From NCBI RefSeq assembly GCF_010093815.1, contig NW_022985558.1, positions 254,640 through 318,639 on the forward strand: a stretch of DNA of 64,000 nucleotides, given 5' to 3'. How positions within the stretch are numbered: position 1 is the first letter of the stretch; each line of letters starts with the position of its first letter. The notes beneath the pieces were generated by a model. The model was not told the origin of the DNA. It was given only the letters and a program-made list of their open reading frames with translations, and searched no databases. This stretch comes from Pseudovirgaria hyperparasitica (taxonomy: Eukaryota > Ascomycota > Dothideomycetes > Acrospermales > Acrospermaceae). The translations under genes and the position numbers were made by a program. This document shows positions 18,375-29,800 of the stretch, in pieces.

Positions 18375-19160
18375 TTAGGACCCGTCTCCATCTGACTTCG
18401 TCGGCCTGACATAGCCCTTCAAAGTCACAATCCCCTCCCCATCATCCTGCAACCACTCCCCCTGCTTCCCCTCCGGCTCCCAAAGCATCGCATGCGCCGG
18501 CTGCAACTCGACCCCCTCAACATTCAAGACCTCGAAAGTCTTAAACCCAGCCTTCCAATACAACTTCTTCGCCGTCGGCGCCGCCTCCAACGTAACCGGC
18601 ACGCCCTCATCCCTCGCCGTCTCCATGCCCCAGTCCAAAAGCCTAGTACCAACATTTCGACGCTGCGCAGCAGGATGTACAGCAATGACATTAAGATGCC
18701 AGTACGCCTCCAGCGAATCATAAATCGTCAACACCATGACATGCGCATAGAACCGCCGCACACGATCCCAATCCGTCGCATAGTCCATCACAGTTTCCTG
18801 ATACCACTTCTCCCAGCCCAGCGCCCAGCGTTCAAACTTCCAGGCCAGCCGATCCCGCGTCCATTTCACCTGCACGGCATCCGAGGGGTCCTTGGAGCGT
18901 CTATTCCAGGTTGCGAAACCGATGAGTTCGCCTGGGACAAGGCCCGAGTCGGTGGCCTCGGCGACGGCGACCATGACGACGTTGCCGGGGATGAGCAGGG
19001 CTGTTTTGGCACGGATCTTCATGGCGCGCGAGAGATCGTATGGGTGCTTGTCGAGCTGCGGGCAGAGCCAGTTGTTGAGTTCGTCGTGGCGGAAGGCGGC
19101 GAATTGGACGTCTGCCATGGAGGGTGCGTCTGCGGGAGTGGCGGGGCGGATTAGGACCAT
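18375..19160 (-). CDS. GNAT family N-acetyltransferase
   Basis: Single exon, 261 aa. The N-terminus has the GNAT start MVLIRPATPADAPSMADVQF. Motif A with the acetyl-CoA pyrophosphate loop is WHLNVIAVHPAAQRRNVGTR (~173-192, Q/R-x-x-G-x-G/A type), followed by LLDWGMETARDEGVPVTLEA, and motif B is KLYWKAGFKTFE (~215-226). The long insert between ~95 and 170, with several Trp residues (KFERWALGWEKWYQETVMDY), is usual in fungal members of this group. It transfers acetyl from acetyl-CoA to an amine; the substrate cannot be told from the sequence. The protein is cytosolic with no signal or membrane segment. Confidence 0.88.
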   Translation of the reverse strand: MVLIRPATPADAPSMADVQFAAFRHDELNNWLCPQLDKHPYDLSRAMKIRAKTALLIPGNVVMVAVAEATDSGLVPGELIGFATWNRRSKDPSDAVQVKWTRDRLAWKFERWALGWEKWYQETVMDYATDWDRVRRFYAHVMVLTIYDSLEAYWHLNVIAVHPAAQRRNVGTRLLDWGMETARDEGVPVTLEAAPTAKKLYWKAGFKTFEVLNVEGVELQPAHAMLWEPEGKQGEWLQDDGEGIVTLKGYVRPTKSDGDGS

Positions 19161-19563
19161 TTTTTGATATACTGAGAGAGAGATTCTGGGGTGAGGAACG
19201 TGTAGAGTGTGGATGGTCGGGTGAGAGTGGTGAGATGTGCTATATATTTTGTATCCTGGTGCCTAGCGTAAGCGTGCTACGCCCTAGGGCGTGGTGGTGG
19301 TTGCGAAGTGAGTATATGTCGCAGGGCGTTCTGCTGGCCGATCAATGAGGTCCGAGCTCCGTGGTGTTGTTGTGTTTGGGGGCGGATATTGGCTGGGACG
19401 TATTTAAGGTTTAGATAAACAGCATACGAACACCGTAAGGAGGGCAGAAGGTTTATGATACTGTCTCTGGATATACTGGTTTGGGGCTTCTATGCCCATA
19501 TAGATCCGCAACTGTAGCCTCATCTCATTACCTTAAGATATAGTCCACATGTCCTACTATGAA
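19161..19563. other. intergenic
   Basis: Promoter of the GNAT gene and 3' flank of YSH1. No gene or notable repeat seen. Confidence 0.55.
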
Positions 19564-22520
19564 TTATGCACTCCATAGCCCACTAATCGTCTCGACAGCC
19601 CTCTCGACAACAGCCTTGACCCTATCCCTCAACACCCTGTTGTTCTCGCACTCGACCTCCAAGTCTTCCAGCCAGACCTTTGCAACGCTCTTATCCACTT
19701 TGATCTCGATGCCGGGCACGGGGATTCCAAGCCCGTGCAGTCTTGCCAGCTCCTTTTGCTCCGCCGCCGAAAACTCTTCCGTCTCATCTCCATCATCGTC
19801 ACCATGCTCTGTCACATCCGAGCCTGGCGTTGCCGGCGCCTTGAGCTTAGGATGTGTCAGCGGCGTGATGCCCGACCCGAATTGAGCCTCCATGAACATG
19901 AACAGCCGGTCGAAGCGTTCTTGTGGGGTGGCTGTAGCGTGAGGGTTCCGCTTGCCATGGGTATGCCCATGGCCATGGCCATGTCCATGCGCGCCTTTTG
20001 AGCTCTGCTTGACTGCCGCCGGGGAGCTTTCGACGGTATATAGCACTGCCAGCACGGCGTCAGCAATACCGTCGTTGACCATGTTGCCTTCCCACTCGAC
20101 CTCGATGCGGCCGTTCTGTTGGCAATGTAGTTTCACGCAGTCCATGACCTCAAAGGTGGTGATGCTGCGGTCGACATCCTCATCTGCGTGCTCGTAATCA
20201 CCGTTCGTATCGGCGGATTTCCCGTTGATTGCGGCATCGGGCGCAGAGAGCTCTTTGATCGCGCCAAATGTGCCTTCGAGCGCCCAGCGGATGAGATCGA
20301 GGCCGGCGGTGCTGAGCTGCAAGTGCTGCCGGCAGGTGATGGTAGTGGTGGTTAGGCCGGCATATTCTCGCAGGTCTTCGGGCGCCATCAGGCTCATCTT
20401 AAAGTCGTTCTGAACAAGCACACCCGTGATGAGTTGGGATTGCGGAATGTCGGGCGCGGAGCCGTTCAGATCTTTGTTGCGAAAGGCGAGTGGGGGAGGA
20501 ATCTGGGCGAGTTTACCGACGACTTTGGCGATCTTGTCTGTCTTGAACGGAATCCGTAATTCTTCGCAGTTCGGCGGCGAGAAAACTTTGACGGGTTGTG
20601 CTTTGTCGGCGTTGAGTGAGAGGAGTTTGGATTTGAGGCGCATCATATTGTGTTTCTCTCCATGAACCAGGATCTGTATGCGCGTTAGTTAGTGCCGACT
20701 TGGAGAGCGGTTCCACTTCAACTTACGACTACGGGCGCTGCTACACCCTCGATGAATTCGCGATTTTCTGTTCCGTCAACGTGTGCCGCAAAGCTGTACT
20801 CTTTTACTTCGCATCGACGAGGAATCATAATCTGTTCTTGTGCTCCTGGCACTCTTCGCTGTGTTGCTGCCGTGTTCCTCGTCATAACTGCGTGTATCTG
20901 TTCCGGCTCTTGCATGATCATCTTGGCCATTGTTCCCTCGACTGAATAACCTGTTATGATGACTCCGTTCTTCTGATCTGGCGCCCAGCGCTCCAATAGC
21001 TCTCTCGACACACCGTTCTGCATGAAACCTGGAGACGCAAGCATAACACATGCACCGACATCATCGAATCGCTCCAAGCTCTTGAGACTGCGCACAAATC
21101 GGAAATCCCAAGGCCCTCGTTTGCCAACATCACCGGCTGCTTCGGCTTCAGCCATGCGTTCGCGGAAGAGCCGTTTAATGTTGTCGTTCATAGCAGACAC
21201 ATAGGTCTGGTATACCACCATACACTTCCTGGCCAGATTGGACGCGTAGTAGATGGGGATTTTCTGGAACTCGGCGTGCTTGCCCCAGTACTCATCGAGA
21301 ATGAGCAGCAGCTCTTGCGCCCGGCCAAGGGCAAACACCGGAAGAAGTGCTCGCCCGCCACGATTCAGAATGTTGGTGATGGACTTCATCAGTCCAGCCT
21401 CGCGCTCCAAGCGCGGTATATGTGATGCAATGCCGTATGTGCTCTCCGTGATCAATACGTCAATCTTGACGTTCTTTGGGACCTCTGCTGAGATCAAGTG
21501 ACGGTCTTCTTCGCGGGAATAGTCTCCAGTAAACAGGATCTTGAGGCCGGCAATCTCGATGAGGAACATGGCAGCGCCGAGCACGTGGCCGGCTGGATAT
21601 GGCGTTATGCGGATGGATGAGATGGTATGTGTTGTGTAATAGTCGATTGCTTCGATCATGGGAAAGGTAGTGAGATGGTCGGCTTCAGTGTACAGCTGAA
21701 TCTTTTGCTCTGCAGAGGAGGATATGTTCCTGATCCCGCGTCAACAGGTTCCATGCGAGAACAGCTTCACTACACGAACTTACCCTACCCGTACGCTGTC
21801 TTGTACGAGCCATTTATAAATAGCTTTGGTTGGATGGGTCATGAACACTCGTCCTTTGAAGTTTGTCTTTGACAGAACATACGGTAAGGAGGCGGCATGG
21901 TCGATATGGAAACTGTCGTCACACACGTTAGCTTGCAGTTGCGATGACTTCTAGTAATGTACGAGATGAAGAGTTCTATGTACATGGGAAGCTCGCAAGA
22001 AGCAGGAAGCAAGTCACAGTCATTTCCATAAGCGCAAATGAGGCTCGATGATGTAAAATTCTTTCATTGATATCTCATTTACATGACAGGACTGGTGCCA
22101 TAACAGATGGTACAGGGGCAAAGATGGAAATGTCAAGGCTCCACGGTAATATGTGCGCTGATTGAACGGTTTGGTCCGATTCTCATGGGAATGTGTCTGA
22201 GTAGCTCTGTTCCAAGCCCGGATGTGTGATGCTACGTTCTATGCAAAAGGTACGAGGGCGAGGACTTACTGGCTTATCAGTAGTACATCGACGGTACTGA
22301 GATCGAACTCGTCATAGAACGGCATCGCGGCCAACCCATCATAAGCAGGATGCATTCCCGCATCAAGCATCACGGTCTTGCCCTTGTACTGTATGATATG
22401 ACACGACCGCCCGACCTCGTTACCTCCTCCTAGGTTCAGAAACATGAGCTCATCTGCTGGATCAACAGGCTCTTCGTCTTCTGGCGCTGCTAGAGCCGCT
22501 AACTTCCGCTTCGTCGCCAT
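19564..22520 (-). CDS. YSH1: pre-mRNA 3'-end endonuclease Ysh1/CPSF73
   Basis: Catalytic nuclease of the cleavage and polyadenylation factor. It cuts pre-mRNA before polyadenylation in the nucleus. Four predicted exons (minus): 22520-22270, 21912-21784, 21729-20727 and 20673-19564, giving 830 aa, a normal size. The first intron is long (357 nt). The metallo-beta-lactamase core shows [13 protein letters not shown] near 33, the zinc motif [14 protein letters not shown] spanning the exon 1-2 join, [21 protein letters not shown], and the beta-CASP part with [20 protein letters not shown] and [12 protein letters not shown]. Later come [12 protein letters not shown] and [15 protein letters not shown]. 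The C-terminal domain carries a His/Gly stretch, [20 protein letters not shown]4 starts divergently 588 bases away. Confidence 0.95.
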
Positions 22521-23107
22521 GATGCAAGCAAGGTATGTCGAAGAGGATGGTGTGTATTTTTACTGTGGTCGGCCGGTATCGCGGTAAGGAGAGGCTTAAG
22601 GTCAAGCGCAGGCTCTGTAGTTGCAGGCGCAAGAGGCCTATATACAGGCTTCTGTCGACACTTCTGTGTCATACAACGGTCGCATGTAGACTTGAATGCT
22701 GTGTTTCTGAGCGGAAGATGGTTGTGGTTGTCGAGCAGAACGTGGTGATGCATCCATAGAGAGTGAACGCGACTGTAGGTGCTCGCGTCGTGGTTGAGAG
22801 TGAGACCGGCGAAAAGTTTCGCGAGCTCCGGACTGGTTGCAGGCTTGCGCATCGCGTCGTCCAAGTCGTACATGATTCACTGCTCGGGCGAATACCGACC
22901 ACCACAATACCTAAAGCCCGCCATATCGTCTGCACAGCGTTACCCTCACCTGGTCAATAGAAGTCTTCACTTTGCCTATGAGTGTAAGACAAACAACAAG
23001 AGCCTCCTGCGGCTGAAGCCGGAGGTCCCATTCAGCGCGGCCTTGAGCAACTCCACCCACGCCTCCATTCACACTGCAACCTCGACTGCTCTACCCACCT
23101 TGCTATC
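22521..23107. promoter_or_regulatory. shared divergent promoter YSH1 / TAF4
   Basis: 587 bases separate the ATG codons of two divergent genes for RNA polymerase II gene expression. Frames seen here on both strands overlap one another and look like leader sequence. No TATA box is evident, as usual for housekeeping genes. Confidence 0.5.
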
Positions 23108-24729
23108 ATGGCGCAACAAATGTCACCTCCGCCTGCGATGCTCGCACACCAACCGCAACAGCCTCGTGTTTCATTCTCTCCGATGCCTGCGCAATCGCCG
23201 CCCGCGCCGCCTGGGTCGATGGGACCTCCACAACGACCCGCTGATCGTGCTGGTGGTGGAACTCGGGGGAAGGCGACTGATATTAACGACTTGAGTGATG
23301 CCGTCACCGCTGCTGGGATCGATGTTGCGAACGAGGAAAGCTATCTGAATGAGATCTACCACAACCGGCAAGGCACTGCGTCGTTCTCTACGTCATTTAA
23401 CTCGCAAACGTCTTCCACCATATCCCCCGACACCAGCTTCGGTGCATGGACTCAAGGTGGATCGGGTGCATTTCAAGGCTCAGGCCCAACCAGTCAACCT
23501 GCAAAATCACCAGAAGACGTAGAGAAGGAATTTCTGGAAAAGAAAAGACGCGCGGCCGAGATACTGGGCGAACAGCGTTCACATCATCTCAACGACCCTT
23601 TCTTGCTGGGGAACTGTGTCCAACGAAGAATACGGCGAAAAGCATACGACCACGGAGTCAAAATCAACCTTGATGGGCTTTTTGAGAAGATTTCTGAAGA
23701 GCAACCCTCGCGAGGGGTACAGGCCACCATGCATTCGAACGGTTCTGATGTCAACGGTATCGTCGCTGTAAAAGCTCACAGTCTTCTGAATGATAACACC
23801 CCATTGGTAGACATTCTTACTCTTGTCTCGTTGGCGACTCAGGAGCGCCTTCGAGGTTTATTAGAGGAAGCTCATGGCATAGCGCGAAATCGACAGTTGA
23901 CCTCTCACGGAATCGTTCCACCAGAGTTTGCATCTTTGGCGGTTGGCACTGGCAAGCCACGAGACACATCGGTGTCCCCGCAATTACTTTCTGGAACAGC
24001 GTGGGACCAGCCTCCTAGCGCTGCGAGTCCCACGGCTAACCCCCTCAAACGTAAGTTGACTCTCGTCCTTCACTTATGTCATCCTCTAATCAAGGCTCAG
24101 GGCCTCATCAAAACTCTGCAAGCCTCCCGACTCCTCCCAATGACAGTCCTTCAACCCCGCAGAAGACAATAGTCTTTCCAAACTCTCTCATCGACTCTCT
24201 ACGTTTGATCGCCAAGAATGACCGCAAATACGAAGAAGAGCGACTCGCAAAGCGCGCAAAGCGTAGGAAGCTTGCAAAGCCCGCCGATGGTACAAGTTCT
24301 CCAACTGTCGCCGAAGCTACCGCCGTAGCAGATGCCGTAGCCATCAACACGAAGCTTACGAAGAAGGAGCGCGACAAACTAGCAAAGTCCAATCAGACAG
24401 AAGAGGTCCTTCACCGAGAAGCGAACAAGACTGCGAGCCTCGCCATGGGTGGTATGGGAAAGAAGTATTCATGGATGTCAGGAGGTGCGAAAGGTGGAAG
24501 TGGAGCCAATACACCCAAAGTCAACACCGCCGTTCCTCGCCCTGGTTCAGCAAAACCTGCAGAGAAGGGCGTGCAAGGAAGAAATCGCGCATATGGAGAT
24601 TTCCGCGAAGACAGAGACAGAGGAATACAGATGAGAGACCTGCTGGCAGTGCTGGAGGCAGATGGAAGAGAGAGGAGGGCGGTAGTGAGAGGCTACACGA
24701 CACGGATGAAAGGATCCAATACCGCATAA
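23108..24729 (+). CDS. TAF4: TFIID subunit TAF4
   Basis: Subunit of the general transcription factor TFIID, paired with TAF12 through a histone-like fold. Exons 23108-24050 and 24095-24729 give 525 aa. The 44-nt intron has a GTAAGT donor, a CTAAT branch word and an AAG acceptor. The N-terminus is Pro/Gln-rich (PPPAMLAHQPQQPRV). The TAF4 domain begins with LSDAVTAAGIDVANEESYL (~59-77) and goes on through the histone-like part LVDILTLVSLATQERLRGLL (~240-259). The conserved end of the domain is IQMRDLLAVLEADGRERRAV. Between them is a linker plus a basic helix KYEEERLAKRAKRRKLAKP. Identification rests on the order of these blocks. The long linker and the intron within it are typical of filamentous fungi. 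Confidence 0.88.
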
Positions 24730-25172
24730 GCATTGATCTGGATACGGCGTTTACTTCATATGGGTTTCTCGAACATCGTTCGATCGGGTTGAGTCTTCCG
24801 AGGTAGAACAAGAATGTGTTGCGGCCTTTGCATTATTAGTATCACTTTATTCTGAAGGCACGCAAAGAGCCGAAGTGTGGTTGGCTGCAGCAATACATTC
24901 AAGGGGACTGCTGGGGCAAAGTTAGCAGCATCGATCAATATATGCCTGTAATTGTACAAACAATGAATGAGCCCGAAACGCAAACAAACACGCTCATGGA
25001 TGTCTCGCTTTGCTGCCTAAGGTTTCAGGCAGAACTATATTACTTGGCATTGGTGTCGTAGTACTACCCAACCATGTCCAATGAGTGTCTACACAGCTCC
25101 AACAATCCTATATCTGCGTCTCCCGTGTGGAGACCGACCTTGTTACTCTCGCCGTACCTACGCATCTCCACC
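24730..25172. other. intergenic
   Basis: 3' flank of TAF4 and promoter of PRP18. A frame in phase with PRP18 extends 33 codons upstream to an ATG at 25074, but that part is not like the family, so it is taken as leader. Confidence 0.55.
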
Positions 25173-26174
25173 ATGGACTTCAAATCTCTCATGTCCGCAC
25201 AAATCTCCAAGGCCAAAGCACCACTGAAACCCGAAGAGCCCACCAAAAAGTACCTCAAGCGCTCCGAAGTCGAAGCCCAGCGCCAGGCCGCCTACCTTGC
25301 AGAACAAAAGGCCGCCGAGGCAGCACGCATCGAGAAGCTCCAACAAAAGCGCAAGCACGAAGAAGATGAGGCGGAGCGCACGCGCGTGCGCGAAGAGAAG
25401 AAGCGGCGATTGGCAGAGGAGAGCAGCAAGCGGCGGGAACTGGAAGCAGAAGAAGAGGAGCGCAAGCGACGGAAGAGACTTGGTCTGCCGGAGCTGGTGA
25501 AGGAGGAGGTCAAGGAAGAGGTCAAGGAGGTTGTGGAGAAGAAGAGGGTGTGGGAGGGCAGCATACCGACGACGCTGGAGCCGGTCGAGGAGAAGGATAT
25601 GAAAGTCGACCAGCTGAATGTGCCTGGTAAGGATGATATCGAGGGTCGCGAATTTCTGTTCAGGCAGTTGGCGAGCTATTTCAATATGGTGCTACGGGCG
25701 TGGGAGGTTGCGCTTGCGCGGCGCACGGAAGATGTCAAAGCGAGCTACCAGGGCAAGCAGGCGTACAACTCTATGGTACTGGCAAAGGACAACATGAAGG
25801 CTATGTTTCGGAAGATGGAGGCAGGGGAGTTAGAGCAGGACATCCTGAAGCCGGTGGTAGAGATCGTACACGCAGCTCAGGAGAGGAGATATGTGGATGC
25901 GAACGACGGATACTTGAGGCTGAGTATTGGAAATGCGTAAGTCACTCTGGTCTGTTGATGTAGAGGTCTACTAACGCCTTGCAGAGCCTGGCCTATTGGA
26001 GTTACCATGGTTGGTATACACGAGCGTTCGGCGAGAGAAAAGCTGCACGATGGTGATACAGCACATATTATGAGCGACGAGACAACGAGAAAATATCTCC
26101 AGAGCATCAAGAGATGTCTGAGTTTTGCACAGACGAGATGGCCGCCGGATGATCAGCTACAACTTATGGGCTGA
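25173..26174 (+). CDS. PRP18: pre-mRNA splicing factor 18
   Basis: Second-step splicing factor that acts with the U5 snRNP and Slu7 in 3' splice-site use. Exons 25173-25936 and 25985-26174 give 317 aa. The intron has GTAAGT, an ideal CTAAC branch and CAG. The start at 25173 (MDFKSLMSAQISKAKA) matches the family's usual opening; an in-frame ATG at 25074 is less likely. Domains: the N-terminal PRP4-like motif with KKYLKRSEVEAQRQAAYLA (~24-42), a highly charged coiled coil (~45-120), then the Prp18 five-helix domain from about 150 to the end, including QLASYFNMVLRAWEVALARR and, in exon 2, AAWPIGVTMVGIHERSAREK, the conserved loop region. A normal-length, intact gene. Confidence 0.95.
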
Positions 26175-26869
26175 ACACAGCACGCATCAAAGGGACAGGC
26201 AACTATGCCATTGTGCAATATATGGTTTCGTCGCCTCGACAGTCATCATCACAATGGATATGGACGAAGCTCACATGAGCAATGGAGCAAAAGAGCAACG
26301 CTTCCAGACACAAATAGCTGCATGTTCGAAGCCCGACTACTTGAGTAGGGCAGAGTCTCTATAACTGCACGGCTGAAGCAAAATGAAATGCGCTGAAGAA
26401 TACGCTATCGATTGCAAAACATCGAGAGGCGGTAGAAATACAGAAACGCGTCATCCCTGGATCCATGAACCCGGCAAAGGTTACTTGCTAGCGTGTTTAC
26501 AAACACGCGACCGCTATAAATAAACAGACCACCTTTTGACTTTGCGATGCGGATGTATATTACTGCTATGTCGTAGACTAATTAGATAGAAGCTTTTAGT
26601 ACGATAGATGTAGGTGATAAGATTTCCCTAGCGGAAGAAGTGGACAAGCAATCAGAGGCTCGGATCCGATCCCGAACCGTGTTATGGATTTGATGCATGC
26701 CGGCAGTAGTCTCGTCTCCCGCATTTCCGTAACTCCTTCGCACAATACACAATAACTTCACGCTATGAACGTGGACTCCTTGCAATTCCCTTGATCCCCG
26801 TCGCTCCATCCTAGAACTGAGCATCTAATATTCCCTGAACGTGCCGTCCGCTGCGTGTCGAGGCCCACC
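26175..26869. other. intergenic
   Basis: 3' flank of PRP18 and promoter of the gelsolin gene. Only short frames. The stretch just before 26870 is antisense-open but has no protein character. Confidence 0.55.
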
Positions 26870-29800
26870 ATGTCTTCCTCCGACGACCTCGACCCAACCC
26901 ACTTCATGGAGCGCATCCGCAAACTCGACGAGCAGCGCAACTCGGAAGAATCCGAAAGAGCTAGAAAGTTGGAGGAAGAGATTCTGCAGGGCCGCAGCGA
27001 GCGTGCTGCCAGGAGAGCTGGTATGTGAGCAAGCATTTGTTGTTGAACCACGCACCGCGCGCTGACCATTGTTGTGTTTCTCCTAGAGCGTCACAGGTCC
27101 ATCTCGCCCGAAAAAGCTTTAACACCCCAATCCCTTCGCTCATCCAGGAACACTCCCAGTACTCCGTCGGAGAGCACGCCTCCCGTTACAATGCCGAGCT
27201 CCAATTTAGATCTTGATTCTTCAGCTCCCCACTTCAGCACTCCAGACGTACAATCAGAATCTGCGGCCCCAGAGCCCGACCGCACGCGACGCGCTCCAGC
27301 ACCAATCCAGACTGCTAGTCAAGAGTCAAATGAACAACCAGAACCCTCCAAGCCATCAGCAGGCCCAGGACTCGCCCGCTCTGGGACACTTTCATGGCAG
27401 CAGAGGCCTAAATCAAGAGGTTCGGTGCGATCGAGGCCGCTCTCAATGGTAGCTGCAGAAAATATCGCCGCAAAATCTCCACGTGGAACACCTGAACCAC
27501 AAGCAGACGATGAGCAAACAATGTCACGAAGTCAGATAGCACAGTCACTAGGTGCGAAAGATCCTACTTGGTTTAGGCAGACGGCAGACAGAGGAGTGGG
27601 CTCGGCAGCGTATAGAAAGAGTCAAGTAGAGGTTGAAACGCCAGACACTGATCGATGGGGTCAGCACAGCTCAGGTTCGCATGGTCGTACGCCTGCATCA
27701 CCAGGGCATGGCAGCGCAAGACGACAATTGCCAGGGCTGTCGATAGAGTCTACCCCAGAGCCCGAAGGTCCTTCGAGTCCGCCTCCAGACGGCTTCCGGT
27801 CAAGCTCACCGTCTCATGTTGGCTCGGTGCGTGCTAGCACTGCCTGGAGTAATCGGATGTCAAGCACAACCTCGGTGTCTACTGTCAGTGCAGCTGAAGG
27901 AAAGAGCGTCTTGCCAAATTTGGAGTCCCAAAGGTTTAGCCCTCCCTCAGAACGGAGTCCAGAAGGAAGTGTCGAGAGGCCACATAGTGTCGCGATGTCG
28001 CCATCCCAAGGAAGAATTTCTCCCGAGCGCATTCCTAGGGACCGCACCCCATCCCCGACAAAAGGCATGGGCGGCTTTGTACAGAGCGCGATGCTACGGA
28101 GGACTGACAGCCAAAGCAAAAGATGGAGTGCGCAGCCAGGTGCTGGCTTGAGCAGGCAAAGCTCAACTGCGAGCAACAGCAGTAGGCCCGTGAGCTTTTC
28201 GCAGGCGGCTTTCGCGCAAGCCTTCGAAGCGCGACCAAGCAGTCTGAGCCGGGGTAACTCTCTGGAACCGAATTCAAGACCAGGCTCAAGCCATAGCAAT
28301 ATGACCGTCACGCAGGACAACTCGGCATCAATCAGCCAGGGTAAGACTGATGTGGAAGGGTTCAGGAAGCCTGCGCTCCCCCACCACAGCCGAGGAAGGT
28401 CAGTGACTTCAAGAGCTGATATGGACGATGCGAGAAGCGATGCCGGTGAACCGCAAAGCCCTTCGAAGCGCTGGAGTCCTACGAAGTCTTCGTGGCTTGA
28501 AAGTGCGCTGAACAAACCTGCAGAGCAGCCGAAACCGAAACAATCTGCTGTGCCCTCCACGCCAAGCTGGATGGCCGACCTGAAGGCAAAACAACAACGA
28601 GGAAGTGTCGACGTTTCCAAGTCAGCAACATCTCCACCGCCATCCAGTCCGACATCCAGTAGTGTCAAGTCACCTTCAGCGCCAGTCAAAGTCCTCGAGG
28701 TGGTGGATCCAGTAACGCCTGTCCCCGTTTCTAAAGTCCAGCCAGCTATCCTGTCGCCCAAGGAGAAGGAAGCCGTAGCTCCCAAGACGTCCTCACCCCG
28801 AGAGCCCATCAAGAACCGTCCAAACCCTCCCACGACAAAATCGAAGCCCAACACACCCCCAAAGGACTTTCGCGCGAATCTGAAACCCCGGCAGCTACCA
28901 GCCGAAGGATCGAAAAGCGATGAATTGGAGTTCCGCGCTGCCTTTGGGAAGCTGAAGCGTGCTGAAACCAAGAACTACAAGGCGCCAGATACGTTCAAAG
29001 ACACTATTCTACGAGGCAAGAACGATCTCTCCGTCACAGGTGGCCCAAAGCCTCGTGTACGGCGCGACGAACTGAAGGAAAGCTTGCTGGCGCGGAAGGA
29101 AGAAATCAAGACGAAAGTCGCTGAGACTGGCTCTGCAGTCACGAAAAAGCCCGAGCCTGTGGCGGCGCCCATTCCTGAAGGCATTGCGCGAAGGAAAACC
29201 CTCAGCAGATCGGATGCTCCCAAGGAGAGGCCGGTACAGCCTCAGCCTGAAGCTCTTGCAAGGCAGGCCAGCTTGAAGGACAAGCCGAAGCCTGTACTGC
29301 CAGGGAAGCAAGTGCCCGACGTCAAAGAGCCAGCTTTTGGTTTGAAGTCGAGCAAGCTTGCGGATCGATTCAATCCTGCTCTTGCGGGCATGCTTGCTCG
29401 TGGGCCGTCGCCTGCAACTAACTCCTCTGCGTCGAAACCAAGCGATGCTAGATCCGTCCACGACCAGAGATTGACACCTGTCTCTACGGATAAAGACGAT
29501 GCCCCTGCCAAGGAACTCACTCACATGACCAAGGGACGGGCAAAAGGCCCCAAGCGACGAGCACCAACCTCGAAGCCTGCGGAGTCGAAGAATGAGCCTA
29601 CACCAACAACTCAGGAGAAAACACCACAATCGCCGGCTTCCTCGATACATTTGGCACCCTCAGTAAAGGCAACGGATGTTATTACCAACAAAGGATCTAA
29701 CATTGAGCCAGCATCACCAGCATCAAGCATCAAATCTCCCCAAATACCTTCCATGTCGAAGCCTTGGACTCCAGCAAAATCCGCCGATGAGGAGAAGAAA

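Noticed and set aside
22499-22873. 124-codon minus frame overlapping the YSH1 start
   Set aside because: It lies in the leader of YSH1 and has no protein features.
27814-28971. 385-codon minus frame
   Set aside because: Antisense shadow of the low-complexity coding exon of the gelsolin gene.
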